Positions 1-9,454 of a DNA stretch of 64,000 nt are shown piece by piece. Source of the stretch: Fimbriimonadia bacterium. GTDB taxonomy: Bacteria; Armatimonadota; Fimbriimonadia; Fimbriimonadales; GBS-DC. A program made the translations under genes and the position numbers. The DNA is taken from assembly GCA_026129765.1 (NCBI GenBank), contig JAHCHP010000019.1, positions 1-64,000 on the forward strand, given 5' to 3'. Below the pieces are notes generated by a model, which searched no databases, was not told the origin of the DNA, and saw only the letters and a list, made by a program, of their open reading frames with translations. How positions within the stretch are numbered: position 1 is the first letter of the stretch; the number at the start of each line of letters is the position of its first letter.

Positions 1-160
1 TGTTTCTATCGAGATTCTACTCGAGCGAGGGGGAGACAAGCCCCCTTGACTTATTAGCATACCCGTCTTTTGGAGTTGTGGGACACACCCTGTCAAACTA
101 ATTTCTACTGGGCTTTGCTTTTCTTGCGAACAAATCTCCCTAAGAGAGGCAAAATCAGGT

Positions 161-166
161 TATAAT
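161..166 (+). promoter_or_regulatory. -10 box of the first gene
   Basis: TATAAT lies 18 nt upstream of the ATG at 185, followed by a GAGGAGA ribosome binding site at 173-179. No convincing -35 hexamer is seen 17 nt further upstream. Bases 1-155 hold no gene I can support; a short GGGGG/CCCCC hairpin near 29-45 may end an upstream transcript. Confidence 0.55.
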
Positions 167-184
167 CTTTCAGAGGAGAATGCT

Positions 185-1747
185 ATGACACTATACGCTT
201 TACGAGTCATTTGCTTGATTGCGCTCACCAGCTTAACAATATCTTCGGGCTGGTCCGCCAGAGTTTATGTTTTATCCTGTGGAAACGCGACCTTGAACAA
301 CGCGGTTGTCTCTCGATTGGAGGCAGGTGGTCACACCGTCACCTTGGGAGTTGCCTACACCCAGTTCAACGGCACTCAAGATCTCTCCAATATCGATGTG
401 GTCTACCTGCAGCCCAATCACAACTACGGTGCCGGGGATATGCCTTTGGCAGGACAAGGGGCTTTATTGAATTTCCTATCGAATCCTTCTAAAGGTCTCG
501 TCACATGCGAGTGGACTGCGTGGAAACACCAGAGTCAGTTTGCATACTTGAGACCGCTTTTTGCAGTGAATTCTACCAATACGTACCGGTCTACAACATC
601 GGTCACTTTTAATCAGGAAGTGGCAGACCCGATTATGAACGCGGGGCTTCCCAACGGTTTCACAACACCGATCACCGTTATCTCCAATGCGGAGTCGTTC
701 TTTACGCCTAAGTCGGGAGTCACGGTTTTTTATCGCTCTAACTACAACGTCAGCGGTAATTTGAACCCTGTTGTGACAGGATGGCGATCTACTTATGGCG
801 GGCGCGTATTGCACTTTGGAACGGTCAACGGGTTGGCTCAAGTCAACGATGCGAATTTTGGTCAGCTGTTAAGCAACGCGATGACCTGGGCATCCTCGGG
901 TACAGGACCCGCACCCGATGTATTGGTGATGAGCAGCCACAATGAAGCGCTTGACCGCGCGGTCGTTAACTTGCTTGAGCAAGAGGGTATGCGACCCTAT
1001 GTCGGGGCTAACCACACTGTTTTTTACGGCACAGACTATTTGAATCCAACCATGACTGTCATCTACATGCAGATGAATCATTTGTTTAACACCACGATGC
1101 CCGATTCTGGTCAGACCGCCCTATTGAACTGGCTAAGTACACAGGGCAGGGGGCTGGTTACCAGCGAATGGATTTTGTGGGCGGATGCCAATAACCAGCG
1201 TTTCGCGATTTTGAGACCTGCCTTCGCTGCCTACAGTCGATCCTCTTACCGGGCTGCAAGCAGCGTCACTTATAGTCGGAGAATAGAGGACCCAATCTTG
1301 GATGATGGCGTGCCAAGCAACTTCACGACTGCTGTGGACATCATTTCCAACACCGAGTCAGCCATGATACCCAAGCCAAATGCCACCCGATTTACTTGCA
1401 CCAATTATGCGGTAGGTGGAAATGGTACGGGCGGCGTGATCGGATGGAATTTTGGGACCGGCGGTAGAGTGATGCATTTTTCAACCGTGAATGGTCCCAA
1501 TCAGGTAGCCGATTCTAATTTTGGCAAACTGCTGGCAAATGCCATTCGGTGGGCGCGTTCCACCGGCGCGCTGCCTTCGGAAAGTGGCGATGTCAACCGC
1601 GATGGCTGTGTGAATGATGAGGATCTCTTGTTGATTCTTTTCAATTTCGGCGCGGTAGGCTGCCTCTCTCAGGATTTAGATGGTGATGGCAGAGTGAGCG
1701 ATAATGACCTGCTGATGGTGCTGTTTGCCTTCGGACAGGGATGTTGA
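185..1747 (+). CDS. Secreted tandem-domain protein with C-terminal dockerin-like EF-hands
   Basis: The 520-aa protein starts with a signal peptide (about 1-24, ending GWSA). Two copies of a domain of about 215 aa follow (about 25-240 and 246-460). Both copies carry the same landmarks: an opening beta strand (RVYVLSCGN / DVLVMSSHN), a central V-T-[CS]-E-W motif, and GGRVLHFGTVNG / GGRVMHFSTVNG near the end. The fold looks like the flavodoxin/ThuA-like class seen in secreted proteins, but I cannot assign a function. Residues 468-520 contain two calcium-loop repeats (GDVNRDGCVND and DLDGDGRVSDND), a type I dockerin-like tail. The same tail type recurs on the sugar dehydrogenase at 43972-45444. 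The gene has its own promoter and stands alone, convergent with sdhA. It is clearly extracytoplasmic; role unknown. Confidence 0.8.
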   Translation: MTLYALRVICLIALTSLTISSGWSARVYVLSCGNATLNNAVVSRLEAGGHTVTLGVAYTQFNGTQDLSNIDVVYLQPNHNYGAGDMPLAGQGALLNFLSNPSKGLVTCEWTAWKHQSQFAYLRPLFAVNSTNTYRSTTSVTFNQEVADPIMNAGLPNGFTTPITVISNAESFFTPKSGVTVFYRSNYNVSGNLNPVVTGWRSTYGGRVLHFGTVNGLAQVNDANFGQLLSNAMTWASSGTGPAPDVLVMSSHNEALDRAVVNLLEQEGMRPYVGANHTVFYGTDYLNPTMTVIYMQMNHLFNTTMPDSGQTALLNWLSTQGRGLVTSEWILWADANNQRFAILRPAFAAYSRSSYRAASSVTYSRRIEDPILDDGVPSNFTTAVDIISNTESAMIPKPNATRFTCTNYAVGGNGTGGVIGWNFGTGGRVMHFSTVNGPNQVADSNFGKLLANAIRWARSTGALPSESGDVNRDGCVNDEDLLLILFNFGAVGCLSQDLDGDGRVSDNDLLMVLFAFGQGC

Positions 1748-1806
1748 TTAAGCCTATGCTGTTGCAGGGGCAGATGTTCTTCGCCCCTGCAAAGCTGCAA
1801 ATCGCC

Positions 1807-3678
1807 TTAACTCTTGACGCTTGCCGTGACTGCGTCTGTTTTCTTCTCTTCCGTTTTACTGGCGACATCGTACCGGCGCGCGCGGGGCGTGATCAGTGAA
1901 GTATCCACCGCTTCAAAACTGATTTCTGGTCCATCCGGTGTCCATTTTGCCATGCTGGTTTTCAAGAATCGCTCGTCATCGCGCTGCGGGAACTCCGGTT
2001 TGTAATGCGCGCCCCGGCTCTCATCGCGCAGCAGCGCGCCTTTGGTAATGGCTAAAGCCAGTTCGATTTGATGTCCCAAGTTGCGAGCGAACGGAATCGC
2101 TTGATTGGTCCACCCCGCATGATCCAAGACGCTGACGTTTTTCGCGCGTTCGCGAATTTCATACAGTTTGTCCAAAGCCATTTTCAATTTCGCGTTTTCG
2201 CGAACCACCGACACATTCTCTTCCATTACAATGCGCATCTCTTCCGCTAATTTGTAGGGGTTTTCCGCGCCTTGTTGCTGACTTAAATGCTGGAATTGAT
2301 CCTGCTGCTTTTTTTGTTCTGCATCAAAGAGAGACTGCGGCGCGTCCATCGCCGACTGCTCCAGGTTTTGGATATAAGCCTTGACAGCGGGACCGGTCAC
2401 TTCGCCGCCGAACAAACAGCTCAGCAGCGAGTTCGCGCCAAGGCGGTTTGCGCCATGATATTGATAGTCGACTTCACCCACCGCGTACAGACCGGGAATG
2501 TTTGTCATCTGATTGCGCGGATGAACCATCTCCATCAAGCCCTCAGAGTTGACCGCAAAGTCCACCCACATGCCGCCCATCGAGTAATGCTGCGCTGGGT
2601 AGACCCGCATGGGGGTTTCACGCGGGTCTTCGCCGACAAATTTGATATAAACCTCCAGAATGCCCAGTAGCTTTTTCTCCACCTGCTGTTTTGGCAGATG
2701 GGTGATATCCAAATAGACCTGTGTTTTGCCGTGTACGCCGCGTCGCTGGTTGATGCAGACATCGAATATTTCGCGGGTTGCCACATCGCGCGGCACCAAG
2801 TTGCCATAAGCGGGATATTTCTCTTCCAAGAAGTACCAGCGTTCGCTTTCCGGAATTGATGCCGGTTGTCGTTTGTCATCGACATCCTTTGGGACCCAGA
2901 CGCGCCCGCCTTCTCCACGAACGCCTTCCGACACTAAACGGCATTTGTCTTCGCCCGGAATAGCGGTTGGGTGAATCTGGATGAATTCGCCATTCCCATA
3001 GAACGCGCCTCGCTGATAGCAGATACTGGCTGCGCTGCCCGTGCAGATGATGGAGTTAGTGGTGTTTTGATAGATCATGCCGGGACCGCCGGTGGCAATC
3101 ACCACTGCTTCCTCGCGGAACGCTCGAATCTCCATACTGCGCATATCCTGCGCTACCATTCCCCGGCAGACTCCCGCTTCATCGATCACCAGACCGATAA
3201 ATTCCCAGCCCTCATATTTCGTAACACGCCCTTCCACCTCCCACATTCGCACTTGTTCATCCAGCGCATACAGCAGTTGCTGCCCTGTCGTGGAGCCGGA
3301 GAACGCGGTGCGATGATGACGAGTGCCGCCAAACCGCCGGAAGTCCAACAACCCTTCATTGGTGCGATTAAAAGGCACGCCCATGCGATCTAACAGATAG
3401 ATCATGGCAGGAGCGCGTTCGGTCATGCGTTGGATAGGGGGTTGATTACCGAGGAAGTCGCCGCCGTAAACGGAGTCATCAAAGTGGATCCAAGGCGAGT
3501 CGCCCTCACCTTTTGTGTTGACAGCGCCGTTAATCCCCCCCTGAGCGCAAACCGAATGGGAACGTTTGACGGGAACCACCGAGAATAGGTCGACCTGCGC
3601 GCCTGCTTCTGCCAACTTGAGAGCGGTCATCAAACCCCCTAAACCCCCGCCCACCACCGCGACTTGCTGCTTTGCCAT
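1807..3678 (-). CDS. sdhA: Succinate dehydrogenase / fumarate reductase flavoprotein subunit
   Basis: The 623-aa FAD subunit oxidises succinate to fumarate (or the reverse) at the membrane and passes electrons to an iron-sulfur subunit. Visible landmarks: N-terminal dinucleotide fold GGGLGG, the flavin-linking region SHSVCAQGGING, substrate-site segments HPTAI, SEGVRGEGGR, QHYSMGG, and the RLGANSLLSCLFGG FAD signature. The sequence style resembles the Bacillus/epsilon-type (menaquinone-linked) enzymes, which fits the menaquinone gene mqnC at 46.6 kb. I chose the ATG at 3678 (MAKQQVAVVGGG) because an AGGAGG lies at 3691-3696; the open frame extends 18 codons further upstream. Unusually, neither sdhB nor sdhC is next to it. 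The C-terminal extension after about residue 585 is lysine-rich and not conserved. Confidence 0.95.
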   Translation of the reverse strand: MAKQQVAVVGGGLGGLMTALKLAEAGAQVDLFSVVPVKRSHSVCAQGGINGAVNTKGEGDSPWIHFDDSVYGGDFLGNQPPIQRMTERAPAMIYLLDRMGVPFNRTNEGLLDFRRFGGTRHHRTAFSGSTTGQQLLYALDEQVRMWEVEGRVTKYEGWEFIGLVIDEAGVCRGMVAQDMRSMEIRAFREEAVVIATGGPGMIYQNTTNSIICTGSAASICYQRGAFYGNGEFIQIHPTAIPGEDKCRLVSEGVRGEGGRVWVPKDVDDKRQPASIPESERWYFLEEKYPAYGNLVPRDVATREIFDVCINQRRGVHGKTQVYLDITHLPKQQVEKKLLGILEVYIKFVGEDPRETPMRVYPAQHYSMGGMWVDFAVNSEGLMEMVHPRNQMTNIPGLYAVGEVDYQYHGANRLGANSLLSCLFGGEVTGPAVKAYIQNLEQSAMDAPQSLFDAEQKKQQDQFQHLSQQQGAENPYKLAEEMRIVMEENVSVVRENAKLKMALDKLYEIRERAKNVSVLDHAGWTNQAIPFARNLGHQIELALAITKGALLRDESRGAHYKPEFPQRDDERFLKTSMAKWTPDGPEISFEAVDTSLITPRARRYDVASKTEEKKTDAVTASVKS

Positions 3679-3771
3679 AGTTATATAAAACCTCCTGAGA
3701 TCGGGAGCGCGACCTTCTGGGGAGGCAGCCAATACCCCTCCAGAACGGCGCGCGCGTTCAAATGCGTGACT

Positions 3772-3779
3772 ATTTTACC
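3772..3779 (-). promoter_or_regulatory. Putative sdhA promoter -10 (GGTAAAAT)
   Basis: Reading the minus strand, GGTAAAAT lies about 95 nt upstream of the sdhA start. It is one instance of the GGTA(N)AAT element that recurs before many genes here. No clear -35 is seen. Confidence 0.4.
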
Positions 3780-3848
3780 TAATTCAGCGAAGGCGCGATT
3801 TTCGTGATTAGGCAGGATTATTCTTTGAGAAGCAAAATAGAGAATTAT

Positions 3849-3876
3849 TGATCCAATCGTGCAGGATATTGGATCA
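3849..3876 (+). promoter_or_regulatory. Inverted repeat in leader of GVYG-repeat gene
   Basis: Perfect 9-bp arms, TGATCCAAT (3849-3857) and ATTGGATCA (3868-3876), are separated by 10 nt. They sit directly against the ribosome binding site (GAGGAGA, 3877-3883) of the gene starting at 3893. As RNA this would form a hairpin abutting the RBS; as DNA it could be an operator. Confidence 0.5.
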
Positions 3877-3892
3877 GAGGAGACAGATTGCC

Positions 3893-5659
3893 ATGAAAAA
3901 CGTTTACATTCTCAAAGGTATCACATGGACCGTCCTCGTCGCGTTGGGCATCAGTTCCATCAACGCTCAGCCGATTGGCGGCACTTCGAACACAGCAACC
4001 CCCGCCGTGTCTGGCACAGCGACCGGCACCGGCAGAGCGGGTGAATTCAATATCAACAACACCTCCAGCTTGACCCATGCCTTGATGGGTAAGACCGATG
4101 GTCCTGGTACGGGCGTTTTTGGATGGACCACGGCAACGACCGGTTTTGGCACAGGGGTTATCGGGCAAAGCGCAGCCGTTAGTGGCACGGGCGTTTTTGG
4201 TCTGGCAACGGGTTCGACCGGTTTGAATTATGGTATTTATGGTCAAACCTATTCAACCAATGGCTTTGCCGGTTACTTTGTGGGGCGAGGCTACTTCTCA
4301 AGTCGGGTGGGTATTGGCACGACCAGCCCAACCCATATGCTGCATGTTCAAACGTCTAACGCGCATGCGATTCGCGGGCAGACCTCCCAGGCAGGCGCGA
4401 CGGCAATTTATGGTTATGCCACTTCTGCCAGCGGCTTTCCAGTGGGTGTTTCAGGACGCGCTGACGCGCCGACCGGCACAGGCGTGTATGGAATCGCGGC
4501 TCATGGAAGCGGAGTCAACTATGCGGTTTATGCCCTCACGAATTCTGCGAACGGCTATGCGGGCTATTTCCAGGGCGGCAAAAACTACTTCTCAGGCAAC
4601 ACGGGTTTTGGCGTGACAAACCCCATGTACCCTGTTCACGTTTCTTCGGGAACTAACACCGGCTTGTATGTCACAAACACAGCAACCACAGGTACAACTC
4701 CCGCTGTGATCGTGAACAACGATTCGACAGACAATTCGGCAGTCGGTTTCTTATCCACCATGAGTTCAGCAGGTTCAGGCATCTATTCGGCTGCTATCAA
4801 AGGGGTCAATAATGGCACTGCTAACGACCGTGTGGGTGTTTGGGGCGATGCCCAAGGGCAAGGCACGGGTGTTTATGGCACGACTTTGGGCGCGAACGGG
4901 CGCGGTGTCTATGGGCGTTCTACCGGCTCCAGCGGTATCGGCGTGTATGGCTATTCGCTGGGTGAGCAGGGCAGGGGCGTTTCGGGCATTGCGGTGGAAA
5001 CCAGCTCTGTTTCTTACGGTGTTCATGGCGCCGCCATCAGCACAGCAGGCTATGGTGTCTATGGAATAGCTCCTTTCTATGGGGTCTATGGTGAAGCGTC
5101 CTCACTGAATGGAACGTCTTATGGTGTTTATGGGCACGCGATGTCGACCAACGGTTTTGCAGGATATTTTGATGGCGCTGTTGGGGTCACTGGCAACTTG
5201 AGTAAAGGCGGCGGTTCGTTCAAGATCGATCATCCGCTGGACCCGGCAAATAAGTATCTCTATCATTCGTTTGTGGAGTCGCCCGATATGATGAATATTT
5301 ACAATGGGAATGTGGTGACGGATGCGCAGGGGTTCGCGAGCATCACTCTGCCGGAATGGTTTGAGACTCTGAACCGCGATTTCCGGTATCAACTGACCAT
5401 CGTGGATGAGACCAACAGCGCAGAATTTGTGCATGCGAAAGTGGTTCAGAAAATCCGAGGTAATCAATTCGTCATTCGCACCAGCCAGCCCCATGTGGAA
5501 GTGTCTTGGATGGTCACCGGTATCCGGCATGATCCCTATGCAGAACAGTACCGCATTCCTGTGGAGCAGGATAAACCTGCCAACGAACGCGGAAGATACC
5601 TGCATCCTGAACTTTACGGACAACCCAAAGAGAACAGCGTCAACTTGCCCCCTCGCTGA
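3893..5659 (+). CDS. Secreted GVYG-repeat surface protein
   Basis: This 588-aa protein has a signal peptide (MKNVYILKGI... cut near INA-Q, about residue 23). A long repetitive region rich in Gly, Thr, Ser and Tyr follows. Its repeating phrase is of the type G-V-Y-G-x(2-6)-G-x-G, alternating with NGFAGYF / NGYAGYF units, as in tail-fibre-like or adhesin-like beta-structured repeats. The last ~160 residues form a distinct non-repetitive domain beginning FKIDHPLDPANKYLYHSF and containing SPDMMNIYNGN, which recurs at the C-terminus of such repeat proteins in environmental bacteria. I infer a cell-surface or extracellular fibrous protein. The start at 3893 is set by the GAGGAGA RBS; the open frame extends 15 codons further upstream. 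Monocistronic, closed by a terminator at 5691-5755. Confidence 0.8.
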   Translation: MKNVYILKGITWTVLVALGISSINAQPIGGTSNTATPAVSGTATGTGRAGEFNINNTSSLTHALMGKTDGPGTGVFGWTTATTGFGTGVIGQSAAVSGTGVFGLATGSTGLNYGIYGQTYSTNGFAGYFVGRGYFSSRVGIGTTSPTHMLHVQTSNAHAIRGQTSQAGATAIYGYATSASGFPVGVSGRADAPTGTGVYGIAAHGSGVNYAVYALTNSANGYAGYFQGGKNYFSGNTGFGVTNPMYPVHVSSGTNTGLYVTNTATTGTTPAVIVNNDSTDNSAVGFLSTMSSAGSGIYSAAIKGVNNGTANDRVGVWGDAQGQGTGVYGTTLGANGRGVYGRSTGSSGIGVYGYSLGEQGRGVSGIAVETSSVSYGVHGAAISTAGYGVYGIAPFYGVYGEASSLNGTSYGVYGHAMSTNGFAGYFDGAVGVTGNLSKGGGSFKIDHPLDPANKYLYHSFVESPDMMNIYNGNVVTDAQGFASITLPEWFETLNRDFRYQLTIVDETNSAEFVHAKVVQKIRGNQFVIRTSQPHVEVSWMVTGIRHDPYAEQYRIPVEQDKPANERGRYLHPELYGQPKENSVNLPPR

Positions 5660-5690
5660 TTCGGATGTTTGGGGGGCGATTCTATAACTG

Positions 5691-5755
5691 AAAACGAGCT
5701 TCTTCCAACTCCTTGCGCTTGATTATTAGCCTGGATTGTTGGGAAGCTCGTTTTT
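5691..5755 (+). terminator. Long-loop Rho-independent terminator
   Basis: AAAACGAGCTTC (5691-5702) pairs with GAAGCTCGTTTTT (5743-5755) around a loop of about 40 nt. The stem ends in a run of five T. It follows the GVYG-repeat gene. Confidence 0.65.
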
Positions 5756-5801
5756 CTGCAAGTAACACTATCCTGAAACTCTCTCTCATTTAATGAAACT
5801 G

Positions 5802-5809
5802 GGTATAAT
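5802..5809 (+). promoter_or_regulatory. GGTATAAT promoter of the zincin gene
   Basis: GGTATAAT with the TATAAT at 5804-5809 lies about 40 nt upstream of the ATG at 5851. No good -35 box is visible. Confidence 0.55.
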
Positions 5810-5850
5810 TCTCTTTGCGCAATGCGCTTTTGAATAATGGAGGAACCAGG

Positions 5851-8800
5851 ATGAGGTTAAAACGGTTCATTACAGCTTATCTGCTGATGAGTTTTGTCTT
5901 GCTGGCGGCAAACGCCCAGGATAAGGTTCAACTGCTTTACAAAGGTAAAGAGGGTCTCTCTGTGACCCATCGTTTGAACGGTGATATTAGCCTGGAAGCA
6001 GCAGGCAACACGTTCAATCTTGAACTCAAAGTCGTTCAAAAACAAAAAGTGATTAAAGTCTCTAACAGCGGCGAAATTACTACAGAACAGACCGTGGAAG
6101 AGTACGAAATGAGTTTTAACGGGCAGAAAGCGCCCGAAAACGAAGAAGCCCTCAAAGGAAAAATCATTACCACTATTCGCCCTAACGGAACCCGTGTCTC
6201 CCGTGAAGTCGAAGGGCGCGATGAGGAAGAGGGAGAAGGCGGTCAAGAACATCTGGGACAGGCTTTTGAAATCATCTTCCCCGATAAGCCGGTAGGCGTT
6301 GGCGACAAATGGAGCCATGAATTCAAAGAGAACAAAGACCTGAAAGTTTTGTCCGGTCTCTCTGAATATGAATTAGTCGGCTTCGAGAAGGTCAGCAATG
6401 TCAATTGTGCCCATATCAAAGTCAGCTACAAAGCGACCGACGATATTAAACTCACCGCGACGGGCGATGCGTGGGTAGAACTCAGCTCGGGCGACATGGT
6501 GAAAGCCGATATGAAGCTGGATAACTTGCCGTTCGGTCCTGCCGATTCCGATGTGCCGCCAGCAAAAGCGACGATCACCATCCAGCGAACCGAGGGCAGT
6601 CCTTATCCAGAGGATAGCAAGACCACAACCAGCGAGCAAACGCCCAAACCCGACGACAAGAAACCCGAAGAGAAGCCTGCGGAAGGCGCTAAGCAGGACG
6701 GCGAAGAGAAGAAAGCGGATGAAAAGAAAGACGATAAGAAAAAAGAGAAGACCATCGCTGAAGTGACGAAAGACTTCGAGAAGCTGGAAGGTCTTTTTAC
6801 GCTCTATCGTAAGAAAGAAGCAGGCAAAGAGACCCTCTATCTGGAAATCAAAGAGGATCAACTGGACACTTTACACCTGCTGCAAGCCACCGTCAGCAAA
6901 GGCGTGCCGGGCTTTGTCTTGACGGCAGGCGCGCCGATCAACGACATCGCTTTCAAGTTTGTTCGTCGCGATGAGCAGGTCTTGTTCGTGATCCCGAATC
7001 TGGGCTTCCGAGCCGACCCCAAGAAACCGATCTTCCGCGCCTACCAGAACTCATTTGCGGAAGCCTACCTGGAAGCCTTCAAAATCGAGGCAAAGAACGA
7101 AGAGGGTAAAACTCTCCTCATCAATGTCAGCGACCTGTTCCGAGGCGACATCGCTCAAGTGTCGCAAGTTGCCTCGGCAGCAGCAGGGGGCAACTACAGC
7201 ATCGACCGGGAAAAAACCGTCTATAATCAGGTAAAAATGTTCCCCGAAAACCTGTTCGTCCAGACAGCCTATAACTTCTCTGGCGGTCGGTCGCCGGGCG
7301 GCGCGAACCCGCTGGCAATTTTGGGACTTTCCGGCAATGCCTCACTGGCAGACCCCCGCAGCATGCCGGTCACGGTGAACTATAATCTCTCCCGACTGCC
7401 GGAAAACAACGGCTATGTGCCGCGCTATTATGATCCTCGCGTCGGTTACTTCACCGCAGAGTATCAGGACATCACCGAAGATAAAGATGACCAGATGGTG
7501 CGCTATATCCTGCGATGGCATCTGGAAAAAGCGGATCCGCAAGCGAAACTTTCGCCCCCCAAACAACCCATCGTGTTTTGGATCGATAATGGGGTTCCTA
7601 ACGAGTATCGCGATGCTACGAAAAAAGGCATTTTACTTTGGAATAAAGCCTTCGAAAAAGTGGGCATTAAAGATGCGATTGAAGTGAAGCAGATGCCTGA
7701 TGATGCCGATTGGGATCATGCCGACATGCGCTACAATGTGATTCGCTGGATCGCCTCCCCTGGAGACGGTTATGCGGTGGCATTGTTCCGAGTCAATCCG
7801 CTCACCGGACAGATACTGAACGCAGGCATTAATGTGGACTCAAACATGACCCGGTTTGCTAAAATGCAGACCGCATTTCAAATCGACCCGATAGTCGCTT
7901 TGAACACCTACCTGCATGAGGCAGATCAATGTAAAGATCGCCAGTGTGCTCATGCAATGAACGCAAAAGACCCGCGCGCTTGCAACTATGGCACAGAGCG
8001 AACGGCGCATGCCGCCTATACTGCGCTTGCGGCATCGCTGTTAGCGGAAAAACGAGGTGGAACGAAGCGAACCCCTCAAGAAATGGCAGAAGAGTTCGTG
8101 GTGGAGACGGTGGCTCACGAGATGGGCCATATACTTGGTCTGCGCCATAACTTTGTTGCCAGTACGGTCAACACGTTGCAGGATTTGGCGAATCCCAACC
8201 GCGTTCGCGAAATCGGAACAACTGCCTCAGTAATGGATTACAATCCGCCGAATATCATGGCGATCCGCACCCAAAACAACTACTACTACAGTCCGACGAT
8301 CGGTCCTTATGATTTCTGGGCAATTGAATATGGCTACACGCAAACAGGCGCGTCAAAACCAGACCATGAGAAAGACCAGTTGGCGATGGTTGCGCGGCGA
8401 TGCAACCAAGAAGGACTGGCGTTTGAAAGTGACGAATATGCCGATAACTTCGACCCGTTCGTGGTGCGATTCGACCTGGCAAAGGACCCGATTGGCTATT
8501 TCAACAACTCGTTTGAAGACCTGCGCGACATCAGCGATGTTTTAGCAACCACGTTCCCGAAACGGGGCGAACGATACTTCGAACTGACGAAAGCCTTTAG
8601 CTTCACAGTAGGCTATACCGGGCAAACAGCGTCGCAGGCTGTGCGGTTCATTGGCGGTACACAGACCAGCCGGAACTTCAAGGGCGATCCGGGCGAAAAG
8701 CCAGTGATGAAACCAGTCAGCGCGCAGGATCAGCGGCGCGCCCTGAATCTACTGCGCGATAATGTGTTTTCTCGAAAGGCGTTCAACTATCCTGAGAGCC

Positions 8801-9348
8801 TCTTTGAGAAACTGGGCTTAGACCCCTCGCCTCCAGGATTCCGGGGCAGCGGCGATATGCCGGTACGCGATATGATCAGCGGTATCCAAGCCGCCACCTT
8901 GCGCGCCTTGTTCAGCCCAACGATCCTGCGCCGGGTAGGAAACAATGAGTTCAAAACGCAAAAGCAGAAAGAGCCGTTCACCCTGTCAGAAATGTTCAGT
9001 GTGGTGCGCAGTAGTGTTTGGGAAGAGCTGAAGACTGGCGACTCTAACACGACCCTGCGCCGCCAACTCCAGCGCGCGCACCTGCAGACTCTGGTCGACA
9101 TGGTGGCAAAACCCAGCAGCGCGCCCGATGACGCGAAAATGCTGGCGCGCTACCACCTGCGAATGATGAGAGCCGACCTGCAAGCAGTGTTGCCCAAAGC
9201 GCGCAGCGAATACGATAAAGCGCATTATAGCGAAGCCGTTGATTTAATCGGCAAAGCGCTGAATGCGCAATTCATTCTCAACCCTGGTGGAGGCGGTCAG
9301 CAGCCCAACTTGCTGCAGATGCTCGGACTGGGCAAAGAGAACGAATAA
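5851..9348 (+). CDS. Secreted zinc-dependent metalloprotease (DUF5117/DUF4953-type zincin)
   Basis: The 1165-aa protein starts with a signal peptide (MRLKRFITAYLL..., cut near ANA-Q, residue 23). An N-terminal beta-rich domain (about 24-255) is followed by a highly charged Lys/Glu/Asp/Pro linker (about 256-305). The large C-terminal region matches the DUF5117/DUF4953 family of outer-membrane or periplasmic proteases. Its zinc motif HEMGH (756-760) with the third ligand in GLRH (His766) gives the metzincin-like HExxHxxGxxH pattern. The ATG at 5851 has a GGAGGA RBS; an in-frame ATG at 5823 would add a short non-signal extension and is less likely. The N-terminal domain fused by a charged linker is unusual for the family. 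The substrate is unknown. Confidence 0.88.
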   Translation: MRLKRFITAYLLMSFVLLAANAQDKVQLLYKGKEGLSVTHRLNGDISLEAAGNTFNLELKVVQKQKVIKVSNSGEITTEQTVEEYEMSFNGQKAPENEEALKGKIITTIRPNGTRVSREVEGRDEEEGEGGQEHLGQAFEIIFPDKPVGVGDKWSHEFKENKDLKVLSGLSEYELVGFEKVSNVNCAHIKVSYKATDDIKLTATGDAWVELSSGDMVKADMKLDNLPFGPADSDVPPAKATITIQRTEGSPYPEDSKTTTSEQTPKPDDKKPEEKPAEGAKQDGEEKKADEKKDDKKKEKTIAEVTKDFEKLEGLFTLYRKKEAGKETLYLEIKEDQLDTLHLLQATVSKGVPGFVLTAGAPINDIAFKFVRRDEQVLFVIPNLGFRADPKKPIFRAYQNSFAEAYLEAFKIEAKNEEGKTLLINVSDLFRGDIAQVSQVASAAAGGNYSIDREKTVYNQVKMFPENLFVQTAYNFSGGRSPGGANPLAILGLSGNASLADPRSMPVTVNYNLSRLPENNGYVPRYYDPRVGYFTAEYQDITEDKDDQMVRYILRWHLEKADPQAKLSPPKQPIVFWIDNGVPNEYRDATKKGILLWNKAFEKVGIKDAIEVKQMPDDADWDHADMRYNVIRWIASPGDGYAVALFRVNPLTGQILNAGINVDSNMTRFAKMQTAFQIDPIVALNTYLHEADQCKDRQCAHAMNAKDPRACNYGTERTAHAAYTALAASLLAEKRGGTKRTPQEMAEEFVVETVAHEMGHILGLRHNFVASTVNTLQDLANPNRVREIGTTASVMDYNPPNIMAIRTQNNYYYSPTIGPYDFWAIEYGYTQTGASKPDHEKDQLAMVARRCNQEGLAFESDEYADNFDPFVVRFDLAKDPIGYFNNSFEDLRDISDVLATTFPKRGERYFELTKAFSFTVGYTGQTASQAVRFIGGTQTSRNFKGDPGEKPVMKPVSAQDQRRALNLLRDNVFSRKAFNYPESLFEKLGLDPSPPGFRGSGDMPVRDMISGIQAATLRALFSPTILRRVGNNEFKTQKQKEPFTLSEMFSVVRSSVWEELKTGDSNTTLRRQLQRAHLQTLVDMVAKPSSAPDDAKMLARYHLRMMRADLQAVLPKARSEYDKAHYSEAVDLIGKALNAQFILNPGGGGQQPNLLQMLGLGKENE

Positions 9349-9438
9349 TTCTGCTACTCAAGCTTAGGGCAGACTGGTTTCAATGGTCTGCCCTCTCTTT
9401 TTTAACGAAAGGGCACCCGATTCTCCTCAAAAACATGC

Positions 9439-9444
9439 CATAAT
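9439..9444 (+). promoter_or_regulatory. -10 box directly before ppa
   Basis: CATAAT ends 10 nt before the ATG at 9455 and no ribosome binding site is visible between them. If used, the ppa mRNA would be leaderless or nearly so. Confidence 0.35.
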
Positions 9445-9454
9445 TCATGCGCTT

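Noticed and set aside
2535-2918. ORF inside sdhA on the same strand
   Set aside because: Out-of-frame shadow of a highly conserved enzyme.
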